A DNA stretch of 64,000 nt, from the NCBI GenBank assembly GCA_012932865.1, contig SAXG01000020.1:1-64000 (forward strand), written 5' to 3'. Below are positions 9,654 to 20,293 of the stretch, piece after piece. The position numbers and the translations under genes are program-made. Under the pieces are notes generated by a model that saw only the letters and a program-made list of their open reading frames with translations, was not told where the DNA came from and made no database searches. Origin of the DNA: Amylostereum areolatum. Lineage: Eukaryota; Basidiomycota; Agaricomycetes; Russulales; Stereaceae. Every line of letters begins with the position of its first letter. The stretch's first letter is position 1.

Positions 9654-10927
9654 ATGGTCAAACGCAAGCGTTCGCAGAGAGACGCAAGCGCCGAAGACGC
9701 CGCCGCGCCCAGCTCCGCAGCCTCTCCGATCCCAACGCCGTCCACCCCCGAACAGCACCCCGCCACCGACGACTCCGTCGACGGCAAGGCGGAAAAGACA
9801 GCAGAGTCCATCGTCTGGGACGCGTTCAGGGAGGAGCATCACGAAGGTGCGTCTGCGCTCGCCTCCGTCCTCGGACTCTCACCTAGACCGCCCCTCGACA
9901 GTGTTCGAGCAGCTCCCGCTGTACCTCCACCGCTCGTACGCGCTCATCCGCGAGCTCGACGTGCAGGCGAACGGTGCGTGCGACGGAACAGCTATCATAT
10001 GCACCGGATCTGACATCCCACAAGATCACTCGGACGAAATGCTCGCGACCCTCCACAAGTACATACGCATGCGGCAGACCATGGCGCAGCCGTCGGCCGG
10101 CCCAGGGCCCCCCTCCGCGCGCGCGCCCATCGACCTCGCCCACCCGCCGCGCGCGCTCCTCCCGCGCATCTCCTGGCTCCTCGACGAGAGCGTGCGCACG
10201 ACCGAGGAAAAGGCGAGCATCGCCGCCGCGGCCCAGCTCACGCTCGAGCGCCACATCGCGCTCCTCGACCGCGCGATCGCCGACCAGGAAACCGCGCTCG
10301 CGCTCGGCCTCCGCCACGGCGCCCACCCCGCGCTCCTCCAGGACCCCACCGCGCCCCGCTGGCAGCGCGTCCACCGCGTCGTCCACAGCCCCGTGCCCGA
10401 GCTCGAGAACCCGTACCGTCTCCGCCCGCCCACGCCCGACGATCTCCCGCCCCCCGCCCCCGCCGTCGTCTCCGCCCCTCCCCCGCCCAAGCGCGGGCGC
10501 GGCCACCGCAAGCAGCCGGAGAAGCAACCGCCCCCCCGCCCCCGACGGAGGCGCCCGTGCGCTCGAGCTCCGGGCTCAAGCTCAAGCTCAAGCCGCTCGC
10601 CGCCGCGCTGAAGGACTCCCCCTCCCCGTACTGCCACTGTGGACGGGACGACAACCCGGACAACGCGGTGGTGAGTGTTCCCCCCGCGCGTTCCCTCCGC
10701 CATGGCGCTCACGTTTGGCCCCGTGCCAGATGCTCGGGTGCGACAATCCGCGGTGCAAGAAGCAGTGGGTGCGTATCGTCGTGTCGCTTGTGACCGTGCC
10801 CCCCCCGGCTCACGTCCGAGGTCGGCAGTTCCACCTGTCGTGCGTGGGCCTCACCGAGGTGCCCAAGTCGAGAAAGTGGTACTGCTCCGACAACTGCAGG
10901 AAGGCGGGGCCGAAGCGGAAGAGGTAG
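9654..10927 (+). CDS. ING-family chromatin reader with C-terminal PHD finger
   Basis: Exons are 9654-9846, 9902-9973, 10025-10670, 10730-10768 and 10829-10927. The N-terminal ING helical region includes LPLYLHRSYALIRELDVQAN and EEKASIAAAAQLTLERHIAL. A proline-rich linker leads to the PHD finger (YCHCGRDD, GCDNPRCKKQWFHLSCVGL, KWYCSDNC), which has the C4HC3 ligands and aromatic residues of ING PHD fingers that bind trimethylated H3K4. Family members sit in NuA4- or Rpd3-type histone acetylase or deacetylase complexes (Yng2, Yng1, Pho23). The reading frame breaks in the linker at a poly-C tract (10531-10537): one base is missing between the ING-like part and the PHD part. This could be a base-call error, or a weak 83-base intron starting GTCTCC near 10468. 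Confidence 0.8.
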
Positions 10928-10971
10928 CGAGCGGCGGTCTGCTTTCACCTTTGCATTGCATGCGGTATGTA

Positions 10972-12240
10972 AGGTCACCGGGGGCAGGATTCCATTTGAG
11001 CCCGATTCCCACGGATTCAAAACTGGAGTGAAAGGGACAAATTTTGATACAATGTTATCTAGCCGACTACACATGGCGAAAGCATGGGTTTCACATGCGC
11101 AGTAAGCTAGAATGAAGCAACTAGAAATGTGTGGCTTCGAATGTATGTTCTGCCATTGAATACAGATTGCAAATGCATTGTTTGAGTCACATGTTTTGGC
11201 TTCGTGTACCTTTCTGATACCATAAATATCCGTAGAGACCAGTTATCAATCAAAAATGATAGGTTTGGAATTGATTTTCTACCGATTCTTACCCATTTGA
11301 TACAGGTTGCTCATAGGGAATCTGTATCAAGTTCCTTTTCTGGGGGCTAATCTGAGTGTAAACCCATATGCATTTGATTGATAAATGGTCTCTATGGATA
11401 TTTATGGTATCAGAAAGGTACACGAAGCCAAAGCATGTGACTCAAACAATGCATTTGCAATCTGTATTCGATGGCAGAACATACATTCGAAGCCACACAT
11501 TTCTAGTTGCTTCATTCTAGCTTACTGCGCATGTGAAACCCATGCTTTCACCATGTGTAGTTGGCTAGATAACATTGTATCAAAATTTGTCCCTTTCACT
11601 CCAGTTTTGAATCCGTGGGAATCGGGCTCAAATGGAATCCTGCCCCCGGTGGGTAGCCCGCAAGCAAAACCTGGGCCATCACGTGCAGGCACGTGAACCT
11701 CTAGCCGTCACGCCTATGGTTTCTGTTTGTATCTATAAGTCCTGCGAGAATCGGCGCCGCACGGTATAGTATGTACACAACAATGAAGCAATGACAGACA
11801 TGAGATTGAAAGTAAAAGTACTATACAGACTTCCTATCATAAGTATACACTACACATTGGGCAAGACTCAGCGGGCAAGTTTAGGGATTTTAGTCCATTA
11901 GTTGTTCTCGCACGCGCGGTCCCGGGGCCGCGTTCATGTCCGCGCGGTCCTGGGACCTCATTCGCACCGTCGAAGCACTTTCGAGTGGCTTCAGTGGGTG
12001 TTTCTGACCTGAAACAGGTGCGAACACGTTCAGGGAGTGTCGGAAGGGAACTCTAGCATTGCCCGTAGTGTAGCGAAGGAGTCAACGCTGTTTACTAGGT
12101 TTTACATACATGCTTATTAATCCCCTACATTTCCCATGCCGTCTAATCAAGGGTTATCCTTCACTTGTCCTCTCGGAGTCACAGGCCGTCGCGAGCACGT
12201 GCCTGCACGTGATGGCCCAGGTTTCGCCTGCGGGCTACCT
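10972..12240. mobile_element. TA-flanked inverted-repeat element, interrupted by another element
   Basis: If 10976-11654 is removed, the left end reads TAAGGTAGCCCGCAAGCAAA and continues to GGCACGTG. The right end (12194-12242), reverse-complemented, reads TAAGGTAGCCCGCAGGCGAA and likewise continues to GGCACGTG. The two ends agree over 47 bases with two differences. TA lies outside each end (10970-10971 and 12241-12242) as the target duplication. The intact element would be about 590 bases with no coding capacity, so it is a MITE. TA duplication suggests mobilisation by a Tc1/mariner-like transposase, which is inference. Its inside holds a short repeat (CGCGCGGTCC twice near 11925). Confidence 0.75.
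10976..11651. mobile_element. 676-base foldback element nested in the TA element
   Basis: The two arms, 10976-11254 and 11373-11651, are each 279 bases and are near-perfect reverse complements around a 118-base centre. The ends are CACCGGGGGCA and TGCCCCCGGTG. GGT flanks both sides (10973-10975 and 11652-11654) as a 3-base target duplication, and removing one copy plus the element restores the terminal repeat of the surrounding element. CAC...GTG ends with a 3-base duplication resemble CACTA/CMC-type transposons (inference). There is no coding capacity. The element begins 48 bases past the stop of the ING gene. Confidence 0.85.
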
Positions 12241-12242
12241 TA

Positions 12243-12753
12243 TGTCTGCTTGGTAAATAAAGCACGGGCGGAGGTGGCGTTGCTCGATGCCGTGGGCCGC
12301 GATCGACTGCCTGTCTCACTGCAAGTGGGCGGCATGGCTGATCTGTGCTTTCCAGCTCTCCTCCGGGGGTGGTTCGACCGCTCTGAACACTACTGTACTA
12401 TGTTACTGTAAGAACGGCACGACTGTTGCAACTGCCCCCCGCTTCGATCGTATCCGAATCCAATCCGGAGTGACACACAGTATGATTCGACGCCGCGCTT
12501 TGGCCAGCATGAGGTCTCACTCAGCCGTCGGACTCGTGTCCACACGTCCCCCGAGGAAAAAGAGCGCAAAGCACAAATCGCATATAAACAAGGCTATAAT
12601 GTACTTCGTCTCCCCTCGCATCGGAACAGCCTATCGTACAACGCGTCGTAGGAGCGAGAAGCGCGCGGAGGGGGAGGGGGTGGTATGCCGCGGTGCAGCA
12701 TCCGCTCGTCGTGCGCGCGCGCGGCACGGACGGGCAAGGCCAAGAAACCAAGA
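12243..12753. other. Spacer with no supported gene
   Basis: This lies between the TA element and the 3' end of the acetate transporter gene. I see no coding exon, RNA gene or repeat in it. Confidence 0.35.
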
Positions 12754-13942
12754 TCAGTCGGTGCGCTTGGGCGCGAAGCGGCCGAGGGGGAGGACGAAGA
12801 GGTCCTCGGGCGAGAGGAGCTCGCACATGCCGCAGTAGTACGCGATGAGCGCGGTGAGGATGCCGAACCCGCCGCCGGCCTTGGCGAACTTGAGGTTGCG
12901 GGTGTAGTCGCCTGGGCGGGCGGGGGGGTCAGTGTCAGTGGCGGTATGCGCGCGCGCGCGAGGGGAGTGAAACGCACCGATGGCGAGGAGCATGAAGGTG
13001 ATGGTGAGGAAGGAGAAGAGGGCGATGAACCCGACGTTCTTCCGGAGGGACGCGATCCTGTGTTGGTTGGCACTGGTCAGCGGCGGCGAGGGCGCGCAGG
13101 AAGGAGGGGGGCACGGACAGGAAGAGGATGGTGACGACCATCCAGACGGTGAGGTAGATCGCGAGCGCGTCGTCCTCCTGGTCGTTGTTGGCGTAGGCGG
13201 CGGCGATGCCGGAGCCGGGGACGAAGAGGGTGGCGAAGGAGAGCCAGAACGCGCCGTAGGACGTGAACGCTAAAAGGGTATATGCGAATCAGCGAAACGC
13301 GGGGGAAATGCGGGGGGGCGGGCCGGCGGGATCTGGGCCGGCGGTCGGTGTCGACGAATGACGGAGCGGCCGATACTTATGGAATGGTGCCGCTGTCAGG
13401 GCTGCAGGGCACGGACCACCGTCCCACCGCGGAGAGGACGGAGGACGAGAGATGCAAGGAAAGGAGACGGACCGGTCGCGCCAAAGGTGTTGCCGACGGC
13501 GAACTCCCACATGCCAGCGAGGAACTGAGCGAGGCCGCCGTAGAAGAGGGCGAGGCCGACGACGACGTTGGGGGTGGTGATGTGGCGGGCGTTGACGTTG
13601 TAGAGGGAGAGGACGAGGGTGGTGGACGCGAAGCCGAACAAGCCACTGCGCGCGCGACGCCGGCGATCGGGCGAGTGAGACCCAGGGTGCGTCGACGTGG
13701 GGTATTTGGGTATTTGGGTTTGTAGATCGCCGGCGGGGGTGCGGGGTACGGAGGCGAAAGAGCGGGGACAGATGTGGGGAAGAGGGGATGCCGAGGCGGG
13801 TGAAAGACGTGAGCGACGGCAGAGGATGCGGCATGGGCGGTTCAACTCACAGCGGACCTGGGTTCCCCAGCCGTCGCCGCGGCACGGAGGACGGGCGGGG
13901 CATCGGGTTGGCGTTGACGGTTCCCTTCTCAAGGTCGGACAT
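12754..13942 (-). CDS. Ato/GPR1-FUN34-YaaH family acetate transporter
   Basis: Five exons from ATG 13942 splice in phase. The short hydrophilic N-terminus ends in the family signature NPGPLGLFGFAS, split by the first intron. Six membrane segments follow, including TTLVLSLYNVNARHITTPNV, LALFYGGLAQFLAGMWEFAV and FWLSFATLFVPGSGIAAAYA, then VWMVVTILFL, LFSFLTITFMLLAIG and ILTALIAYYCGMCELL. The product is about 230 residues, normal for the family. Members (Ady2/Ato1, AcpA) import acetate with protons at the plasma membrane, and some are linked to ammonium export. The C-terminus after the last span is short and basic. The gene looks intact. A TATA box lies 89 bases upstream. Confidence 0.9.
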
Positions 13943-14030
13943 CGTTCTGGTGTGTGTGCGGTGAAGACGACGAGGAGTCTGGAGAGGGAGGACGTGGCGG
14001 GCGCTGGGGGAAAAAAGAGGCGGTCGGCGG

Positions 14031-14036
14031 TTTATA
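14031..14036 (-). promoter_or_regulatory. TATA box of the Ato transporter gene
   Basis: On the minus strand this reads TATAAA within ACAATATAAACC, 89 bases before the ATG at 13942, a suitable distance for a fungal core promoter. Confidence 0.5.
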
Positions 14037-15384
14037 TTGTATATTTTATTCGGGTGGGGATACATTACCCCGCGTTTCCCAGCCTAACCGTCGGGTCCGA
14101 CGCGTTGGCGCGCGTCAGTGCATCAATCTCGGTCACGTTCCCCCCCCGCTTGAACTTCGCCCTTCCTCATGACCCGTCGCTAGTCCCCCCCAGTCCCAGT
14201 CCCAGACACCCAGGACCGTCTCGGATACCACGCGAAGCTTTCCTCGTGCGTGCACAGGCAGAATCTGGCGAAGACTTTGGGCGACCGTGGGCGGTCTGCG
14301 GTGAGCGCCCGTTGCAAACTTGGGGATGCTCTGGTGATAGGACGTTCCGTGCCGTCCCACCGCGGTAAGGGACTGCTCATTTCGCCCTGGCTGTGCTGGC
14401 TTCTCGAAGCCAAAGTGACAAAGTGCATGGTATGTATGTACTGTATGTAAGTAAGTGGCTGTTTTTGATGGCTGTGCAACTCCATTTGTACCGTCACGAA
14501 CAACGTGGCAAGGCGTAAGTGACGTCGGACCATACGCACTCTCATCGAACAAGAACACGGGCAGCCCCCATACGCTATTGTGTACTCTCCGTGGATCCGT
14601 CCTCGATGTTGGCTTATAATTATCGCCATGACAAACCGACCCTGACCTCAAAACACTCCGTATCTCGGACTGGCACCCACATTGGTGCGGACACAAGGGG
14701 TGGTTCAATGTCTTAAAATCTGAAGCCTGACCCAACGACGGGGTCACACTGTCTCTCCAGCGCTCCGACCCCAAGCTTCTAGGTCCTCCGCCCCGATCGG
14801 TGGAGACGTCGGCGCATGCACGCTGTACGGTACCCACTGCTCAATTCATAACTGAAACACCGCCAGGAAACCATGGAGAAAGGGCTCGGGTGCGTCCACT
14901 TGTATCGCACAATGACAAGCTACACAGGCACTTTGACTTATGTCCGGATCGACGTACGGTGGGAGAAGGACTCGAGGCCTTAACCCCTTCGCGTACTACT
15001 TAACTCAGCGTGGACGTCTAAGCGCCAACGCTCCAGCTAAGTTATCATAAACCTTGGCAAGCGCACATGTACACTGGCATGCATACCGAATGCCTCCCGG
15101 ACCCGCGGAACCACGCAAACGCCCGCGCCGTACAGCCCCACGGACGCAGGGCGCGCGAAGTCGAACAAACGCGCGCTCGTCCACGAAGCCCGTCCGTCGA
15201 TCCCTTCCCCTCTTCGATCCCTTGGTCATACGCAAGTGCAACATACGCGGTCATGTGCCAGCGGTCTCGTCGGTCGACGGTGACGCGATCGGGACGGGCT
15301 GATCGTATTCCAGTCATATTACATGCCAGATACTGAGACAGCAGAAACAAGTACACTGAGGTGGCCCGCCACGCTACTCCCCGA
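14037..15384. other. 1.35 kb intergenic region
   Basis: Open frames exist on both strands, the longest on the minus strand at 14133-14837, but none has a domain, convincing codon pattern or splice partners. The region separates the promoter of the Ato gene from the 3' end of the monooxygenase gene. Confidence 0.35.
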
Positions 15385-18091
15385 TCACGCCTTCCCTAGA
15401 CCCCGCTCCTCGGCCTTCACCCGCTCGCGGGGCAGCACGCCCATCGCGCGCGCCTTGATCTCTGTTCGAATCGAACGTAGCGGGTCAGCGGCGGTCGCAC
15501 AGGAGGAGGGAGAAACCGACGCACGGAGCGCGAGGTACTTGGAGTAGATCCTGCTCAGCGCGAGGTTGCCTAGCGAGCACGCATGCGAGGAGGACACGGG
15601 GATAGTAGTAAGAGGCTTCTCGAAGGGAGGGGAGGACGGCAGAGACCACGCACCCATCATCACATACAGCCCCGCCACGCCCACATCGCGCCACACGCCC
15701 CGCACCTCGCCCTCCGCATCGAGACCCCAGACGGGCCCGACCGCGTCCGCGACGTCCGGCCCACAGATCTGCGCGAGGGGCGCGCGCGCCGTGGTGTACC
15801 TACCGCGTCCGAGTCGGTTCAAGCTCTTTAGAAATAGAGAGGGGAGGAGGCGTGCACGCACCCCGTCGCAAACACGACCACGTCCGCCGGCACCACGTCC
15901 GCCTCGCCCTCTCCGCGGTCCAGCAGCACCCCGCGCGGGACGAGCTCCTGCGCCGCGCCGCGCCGCAGCTTGATCTTGCCCTCCGCGATCAGCGTCGCCG
16001 CGCCGACGTCTGTCTCCGCCCGCGCGCATGTCAGGGGGGTTTGGTGCGGAGGGATTGAAGGGGAATGGAGGAGGGCGACGCACCGATGTAGTACCCCCCG
16101 CCGCGCACGAGCGCCTGCAGGAACACGCCCGAGCCGCCCATCCCCGCGTCGAGGAGGAACCCGCGCGCGCGCAGGGCCTCGAGTATCTCCCTGCCCGCGT
16201 CGGTGCGCATACAGTCAGCCGCGAAGCACCGAATTGAACACTGGAAGGAAGACGAGGCGATGGGGCGGAGGCCATGCATACTAGGGGACGGAAGGGAAGT
16301 GGACGTGAGGGGAGAAGGAAGCGCACCGGTCCGCGGCCGCGATCGCGGCCGTTTTGCGCTGCGCGAGCAGGTGCAGGACGGGGGTGGGCAGGGAGACGTT
16401 CAGAAGGTCGGCGAGCTCGGTCGGAGGCCCGTTGGCGGCGTACAGGTCTGTTGTCGCGTGAAAAAAAAAATCCGTCAGTACGAGCATACGATGAAACGGG
16501 CGCGTGTGGGAGGAGAAAAGGAGTTCAATGAAGAGATGCCGCCAAACTCTCACCGCCCAGGAGGATTTCAAACCCATTCTTGGCCGACATGACGTACGTC
16601 GGGCTGCGCTGGCACATCGTCACGTCTGGCCATCGCGTCGAACGCCTCAGCTTCAGAACGGTCTTGACGAAAAGGCGAGACCCACCGACTCCGCACGCGA
16701 CGCAATCCGCCGCGACGTCGTGCGCGGACGTGCCCGCGCCGACGACGACGACGCGCTTCCCTGTGTACTCCCGCGCCGACGTGAACTCGGTCGAGTGCAG
16801 CAGCGCGCCTTGGAACGCCTCCTGTCCAGCACGCCGTCCGACATGAGCATCTTCAACCGGCTCCCACCGCATCGAGAGCACGACCTCACCTTCCCACGTA
16901 CGTCCGGGACAAACGGCGTGCCCCCGCCCCCGCCCACCGCAAACACCACATCCCTCACCTCCAACGTCGCCGTCGTGGGGCCACCCGTGCTATCAGTACT
17001 ACCAGCATCCCGCCGAAGGGTCAACGTCCACCGTTTAGTCCGCGCGTCTTGCGCCGCGCGCGTCACCGTCGTCGAGGTCTGCACATTGAGAGCCAGATCG
17101 GACGCGTAGCGTTCGAGCCAATCCGCCAGCTGGACGACGGAGTGAGCGCCCGGTTGAAGGAGGTGGGAGAGGAGAAGGACGTCACGTGCCTGTGCGCCGG
17201 TGGCGTGGACGGGCCAGGAGGGGGTGAATCTGTCGACGGTTACGATCCACCCCGTAATCAACAAGGCGGAATCAAACGCACGGGATATACGGGAGGTGGT
17301 CGTAACCTATCCCGACCGCGCCGTCAGCGCCTCCACAAGAAAAGAAGAGATTTAGAAAGAAAACACCCACAGGCCGGGTCCTGCAATCTCAGCACCTCGT
17401 ACCGCCCCCGCCACCCGTCCCCCACGCGCGCATGTTTCTCGAGGACAACGGCGTTCACCCCGAGCGCCTTCAGCCGCGCCGCCAAACCCAGTCCACAGTG
17501 TCCGCCTCCGACGATCGCGACCTCCGCCTTCACGTCAGGCTCGCTCGCTGGCAACCCACGCTCGATGCTCTCCGGCACCCCGTGCAGCCCCTCGAGCGCC
17601 GTGAACACCGTGTACGCTTTCCACGCCCCGCCGGGCACAGGCACGAGTCGAAACACGCCCGTCCCGCGCCCCGCGCGCGTCGCGAACGCGAACGCGGCCT
17701 GGACGAAGACCAGGTCGGGGTACGGGCGGACGAGCAGTATCAAGTGTGGGTCGAGGCGGAGGCTGGTTAAGCCCACGCTCGACCCGTCCGCGTCAGACCC
17801 AGGGGCCGCCGTCTGGAGGACGAGCGACCCGATGGCCGCGCGCCCGCGGAAGGTGCGCAGGCTGCCCGTGAGCGCGAGGACGTCGCGCCAGAACGGGTCG
17901 GGCGCGGGCAGGAAGAGGTCCAGAAGCGCGTCTGGGTCGTGGGTGGCGGGCGCGGGGAGAAGGGCGGAAGAGAAGGCGGCGAACCAGGCGTTTGCGATGG
18001 CGTGTGCGTCGACGTCGGCGGTGGGTGAGGGGACGTCGAGGACGTCGAGAGTGGGGAGGACGAGGTCGGGTGGAATGGCAGACGACGACAT
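15385..18091 (-). CDS. NTF2-like/flavin monooxygenase fusion, copy 1
   Basis: The first exon (18091 to about 17376) encodes an NTF2/SnoaL-like domain at residues 25-170 (AIANAWFAAF, PFWRDVLALTGSLRTFRGRA). It then encodes the FAD-binding motif VAIVGGGHCGLGLAARL and ends at the AC of DPAC. Later exons carry YDHLPYIP, LADWLERYASDLALNVQTST, the NADPH-binding motif VVVVGAGTSAHDVAAD and DVTMCQRSPTYVMSAKNG, then VVVFATGC and AVGPVWGLDAEGEVRGVWRD. This is the class B flavin monooxygenase layout (FMO/YUCCA-like), expected to oxygenate a nitrogen, sulphur or carbonyl centre using NADPH and oxygen. One intron after ATGAQ starts with GC. No defect is visible. Two paralogues lie at 28663 and 45116. The substrate is unknown. 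Confidence 0.85.
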
Positions 18092-18640
18092 GGTTGGGAG
18101 TTGTAGTACTAAGACTTGGGGGTCCTGACTTGCTCTTATGGGTACGTGTTGGAGGAACCACGGTATCAGCTGCCGGGACTAATGGCGTGTCCTTAGGTCG
18201 AAACGCACACAGGGCGGGACGCGGGACACGGATGTGGCGAGCTGAAAAATGCAGGTAGCTTTCGTTAGTTTGGGGGCGATTGACTTAGGGCAGGTCTGAG
18301 AATGGTGGCACTTGATGAGAATCGTAGATGGCGCGAAAGGCAGGCAGGACCTGGATATGCGGTATTTCTGGCTTTCGGAAAGCTGCGTGCCTCGAAGGCA
18401 GGTGTGGTAGTATTCGGCGCATACATTATGGGCGAGTAGCGACGTCGAGAAGTAGGTCAAAAGTCGCTGTATTGGCTCTGCTGTCGATGTCGACGTCGAC
18501 GTTGCGAGGGAAGGCGATAGCCGCATGCGCGGGAATGTGCGGCGTGCGAAAGCTATACATGCACGCGCAATCTATGGTGACGAAGACATAGGCACCGACC
18601 GCGCAGGACCCCGCTGCCGGCGAACGCGAGGCAACGCGCG
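18092..18640. other. Promoter region of monooxygenase copy 1
   Basis: This separates two genes on the same strand: it holds the 3' end region of the ABM-like gene at 18641 and the promoter of the monooxygenase starting at 18091. No coding exon is supported and no clear TATA box is seen. Confidence 0.35.
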
Positions 18641-19464
18641 CTAGCGCTGGAACCTGACGTGAACCATGCGCACCGTATCGGCCAGCGCCATGGTTTCCTC
18701 CAAGCGTGCGACGAGCTCGTCGTCATCGATCCCGAGCTCCAAGTGGTCCTACGCCCGCGTCAGCATCGCAACCTTCAACGGTATGACAAGGAAGACGGCC
18801 AACGCACCTCGATGCTGTCCCACCCCCCGATGTATATCCCCTCCCCGCCGTTCTCCGGCGTGTATCCCCACGTACTGCCTCGATAGCCCTTGAGCCCACG
18901 CGCGAGCTGCATATCCACGACCACCCGCGTCTCACGGTCGACCTTGGTGTAGTCCACGTCCTCGCGCACGTCGACGTGCACGACCTCCGTCACGGGCGAC
19001 TCCAGGATCGGGCGCACAGGCCGTTTGAAGTTGACGTAAACGAGCGCGGTGCGCTCCTCGATCAGCGTGTCAAACTTCGCGGCCAGCGCGAGCATCTCCT
19101 TCGATGATCGGATGCGCTCGTGGCGTTCGTGGGACTTCCAGACTGCGACGGGGGAGAGACGGGCACACGAGGTTGGACGCGGGGTGAGGAAACAGTAAAC
19201 GCGCGGCCACTCACACAGGATCCAGTAAAATTGATTCGGACGCTCGACGGCGTGACCCCAATACCCACCATCCTCGAGGTCATCCGCCCTGGAATGAAGT
19301 GTGCAGTCGATATCAGCTGCGCGCTCTCGGATGGCGGGGCGAGAATGGACATACGCTAGTTCGTGTATTTCCTCACGCAGGGCCTTGAAGCGCGAAGGAT
19401 CGGCAGTGGTCGCTTCGGTGGCTTTGAAGAGTACGACCTGGCAGAACGGTTGGTCGGAGGACAT
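18641..19464 (-). CDS. ABM-like dimeric alpha/beta barrel protein, copy 1
   Basis: Four exons splice in phases 2, 1 and 0. Exon 1 from ATG 19464 has VVLFKATEATTADPSRFKAL. Exon 2 has GYWGHAVERPNQFYWIL, and exon 3 has FWKSHERHERIRSSKEML and then GGEGIYIGGWDSIE. Exon 4 has HLELGIDDDELVARLEETM and ends at 18641. The two W-centred blocks (YWG...WIL..W and GWDS.E.H) are the pattern of two ABM-like barrel repeats, a fold used by small monooxygenases and heme or quinol-binding proteins. No catalytic residue can be assigned. It lies in tandem just upstream of monooxygenase copy 1. Paralogues are at 23565, 25773 and 51237. Confidence 0.65.
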
Positions 19465-20293
19465 GATGGCGGGAGAGTAAACGGAGGGAGATCGAGAGAC
19501 TCCGACGTGCTAGAAAATGACACAAATAAATGACAACAGATGAATCGGATTCCTCACCACGGCGAGCTATCCGCAAGTACTTAGTCTCTTCCGACATTTT
19601 TCGGGGCTCGAGGAAACCGTACGGGACCACGGGTGAGACAAAGACTCTAAGGGCGTACTTAAGTACGATGGCATACAGTCACTGGTTTATGTAAGTAAGA
19701 CTCTGTAATCTCATTACATAATATTATGTAAGCAGTGCGGTTGGATGCCAGCGCCGCCAACCACTTCACACAACTTAAGTGCAAACCACTGCCACGCAAG
19801 ATCCATGGGGCCACGTCCTGTTCACGTTTATCAATTCTTACAGAAGCTGCTGCTGCGAGAGAGAGAAAAGCGTCGGCAGTTTTATCCTCAATTACCTTGG
19901 CATCATCTGCGTAAGTGACTGACATCGATAATATCAGTGGCGCCCGCCGCCGTCCCCCTCCCCGCCGTGTCAAGTCACTACGATGAAACTGGTGCCTTGA
20001 CCTTCCGGTGGAAGACACGGCGAAAAGGATGACTTTCTCGACACGGCGGCTACGTGGTACGGAGATTCAAGCCCGTCAGCTTTATCTTCAATTCACCGTC
20101 CCAAAAATTTTCGCTTTCCGGAACGCCCATAACTCGATGAATTGTATGATACGGACGCACGCCCTGTGGCCTCGGTGCGGCTTTCCATGCGAAGAGGTTC
20201 CTCGACCTCATATACGGGACCCTACCCATCTTGCGCGGCCTCTTCGTCCGTCCTGCCCCCCTCCTCGTCTCCATATCTCGCGCGGGCGTTTTT

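Noticed and set aside
10976..11651. Helitron as explanation for the palindrome
   Set aside because: Helitrons lack terminal inverted repeats and target duplications and end in CTRR. Here the arms are full-length inverted repeats with a GGT duplication.
14133..14837. 234-codon minus-strand open frame
   Set aside because: Amino-acid composition looks random, with no domain or conserved block and no splice partner. It ends in a gene-poor spacer.
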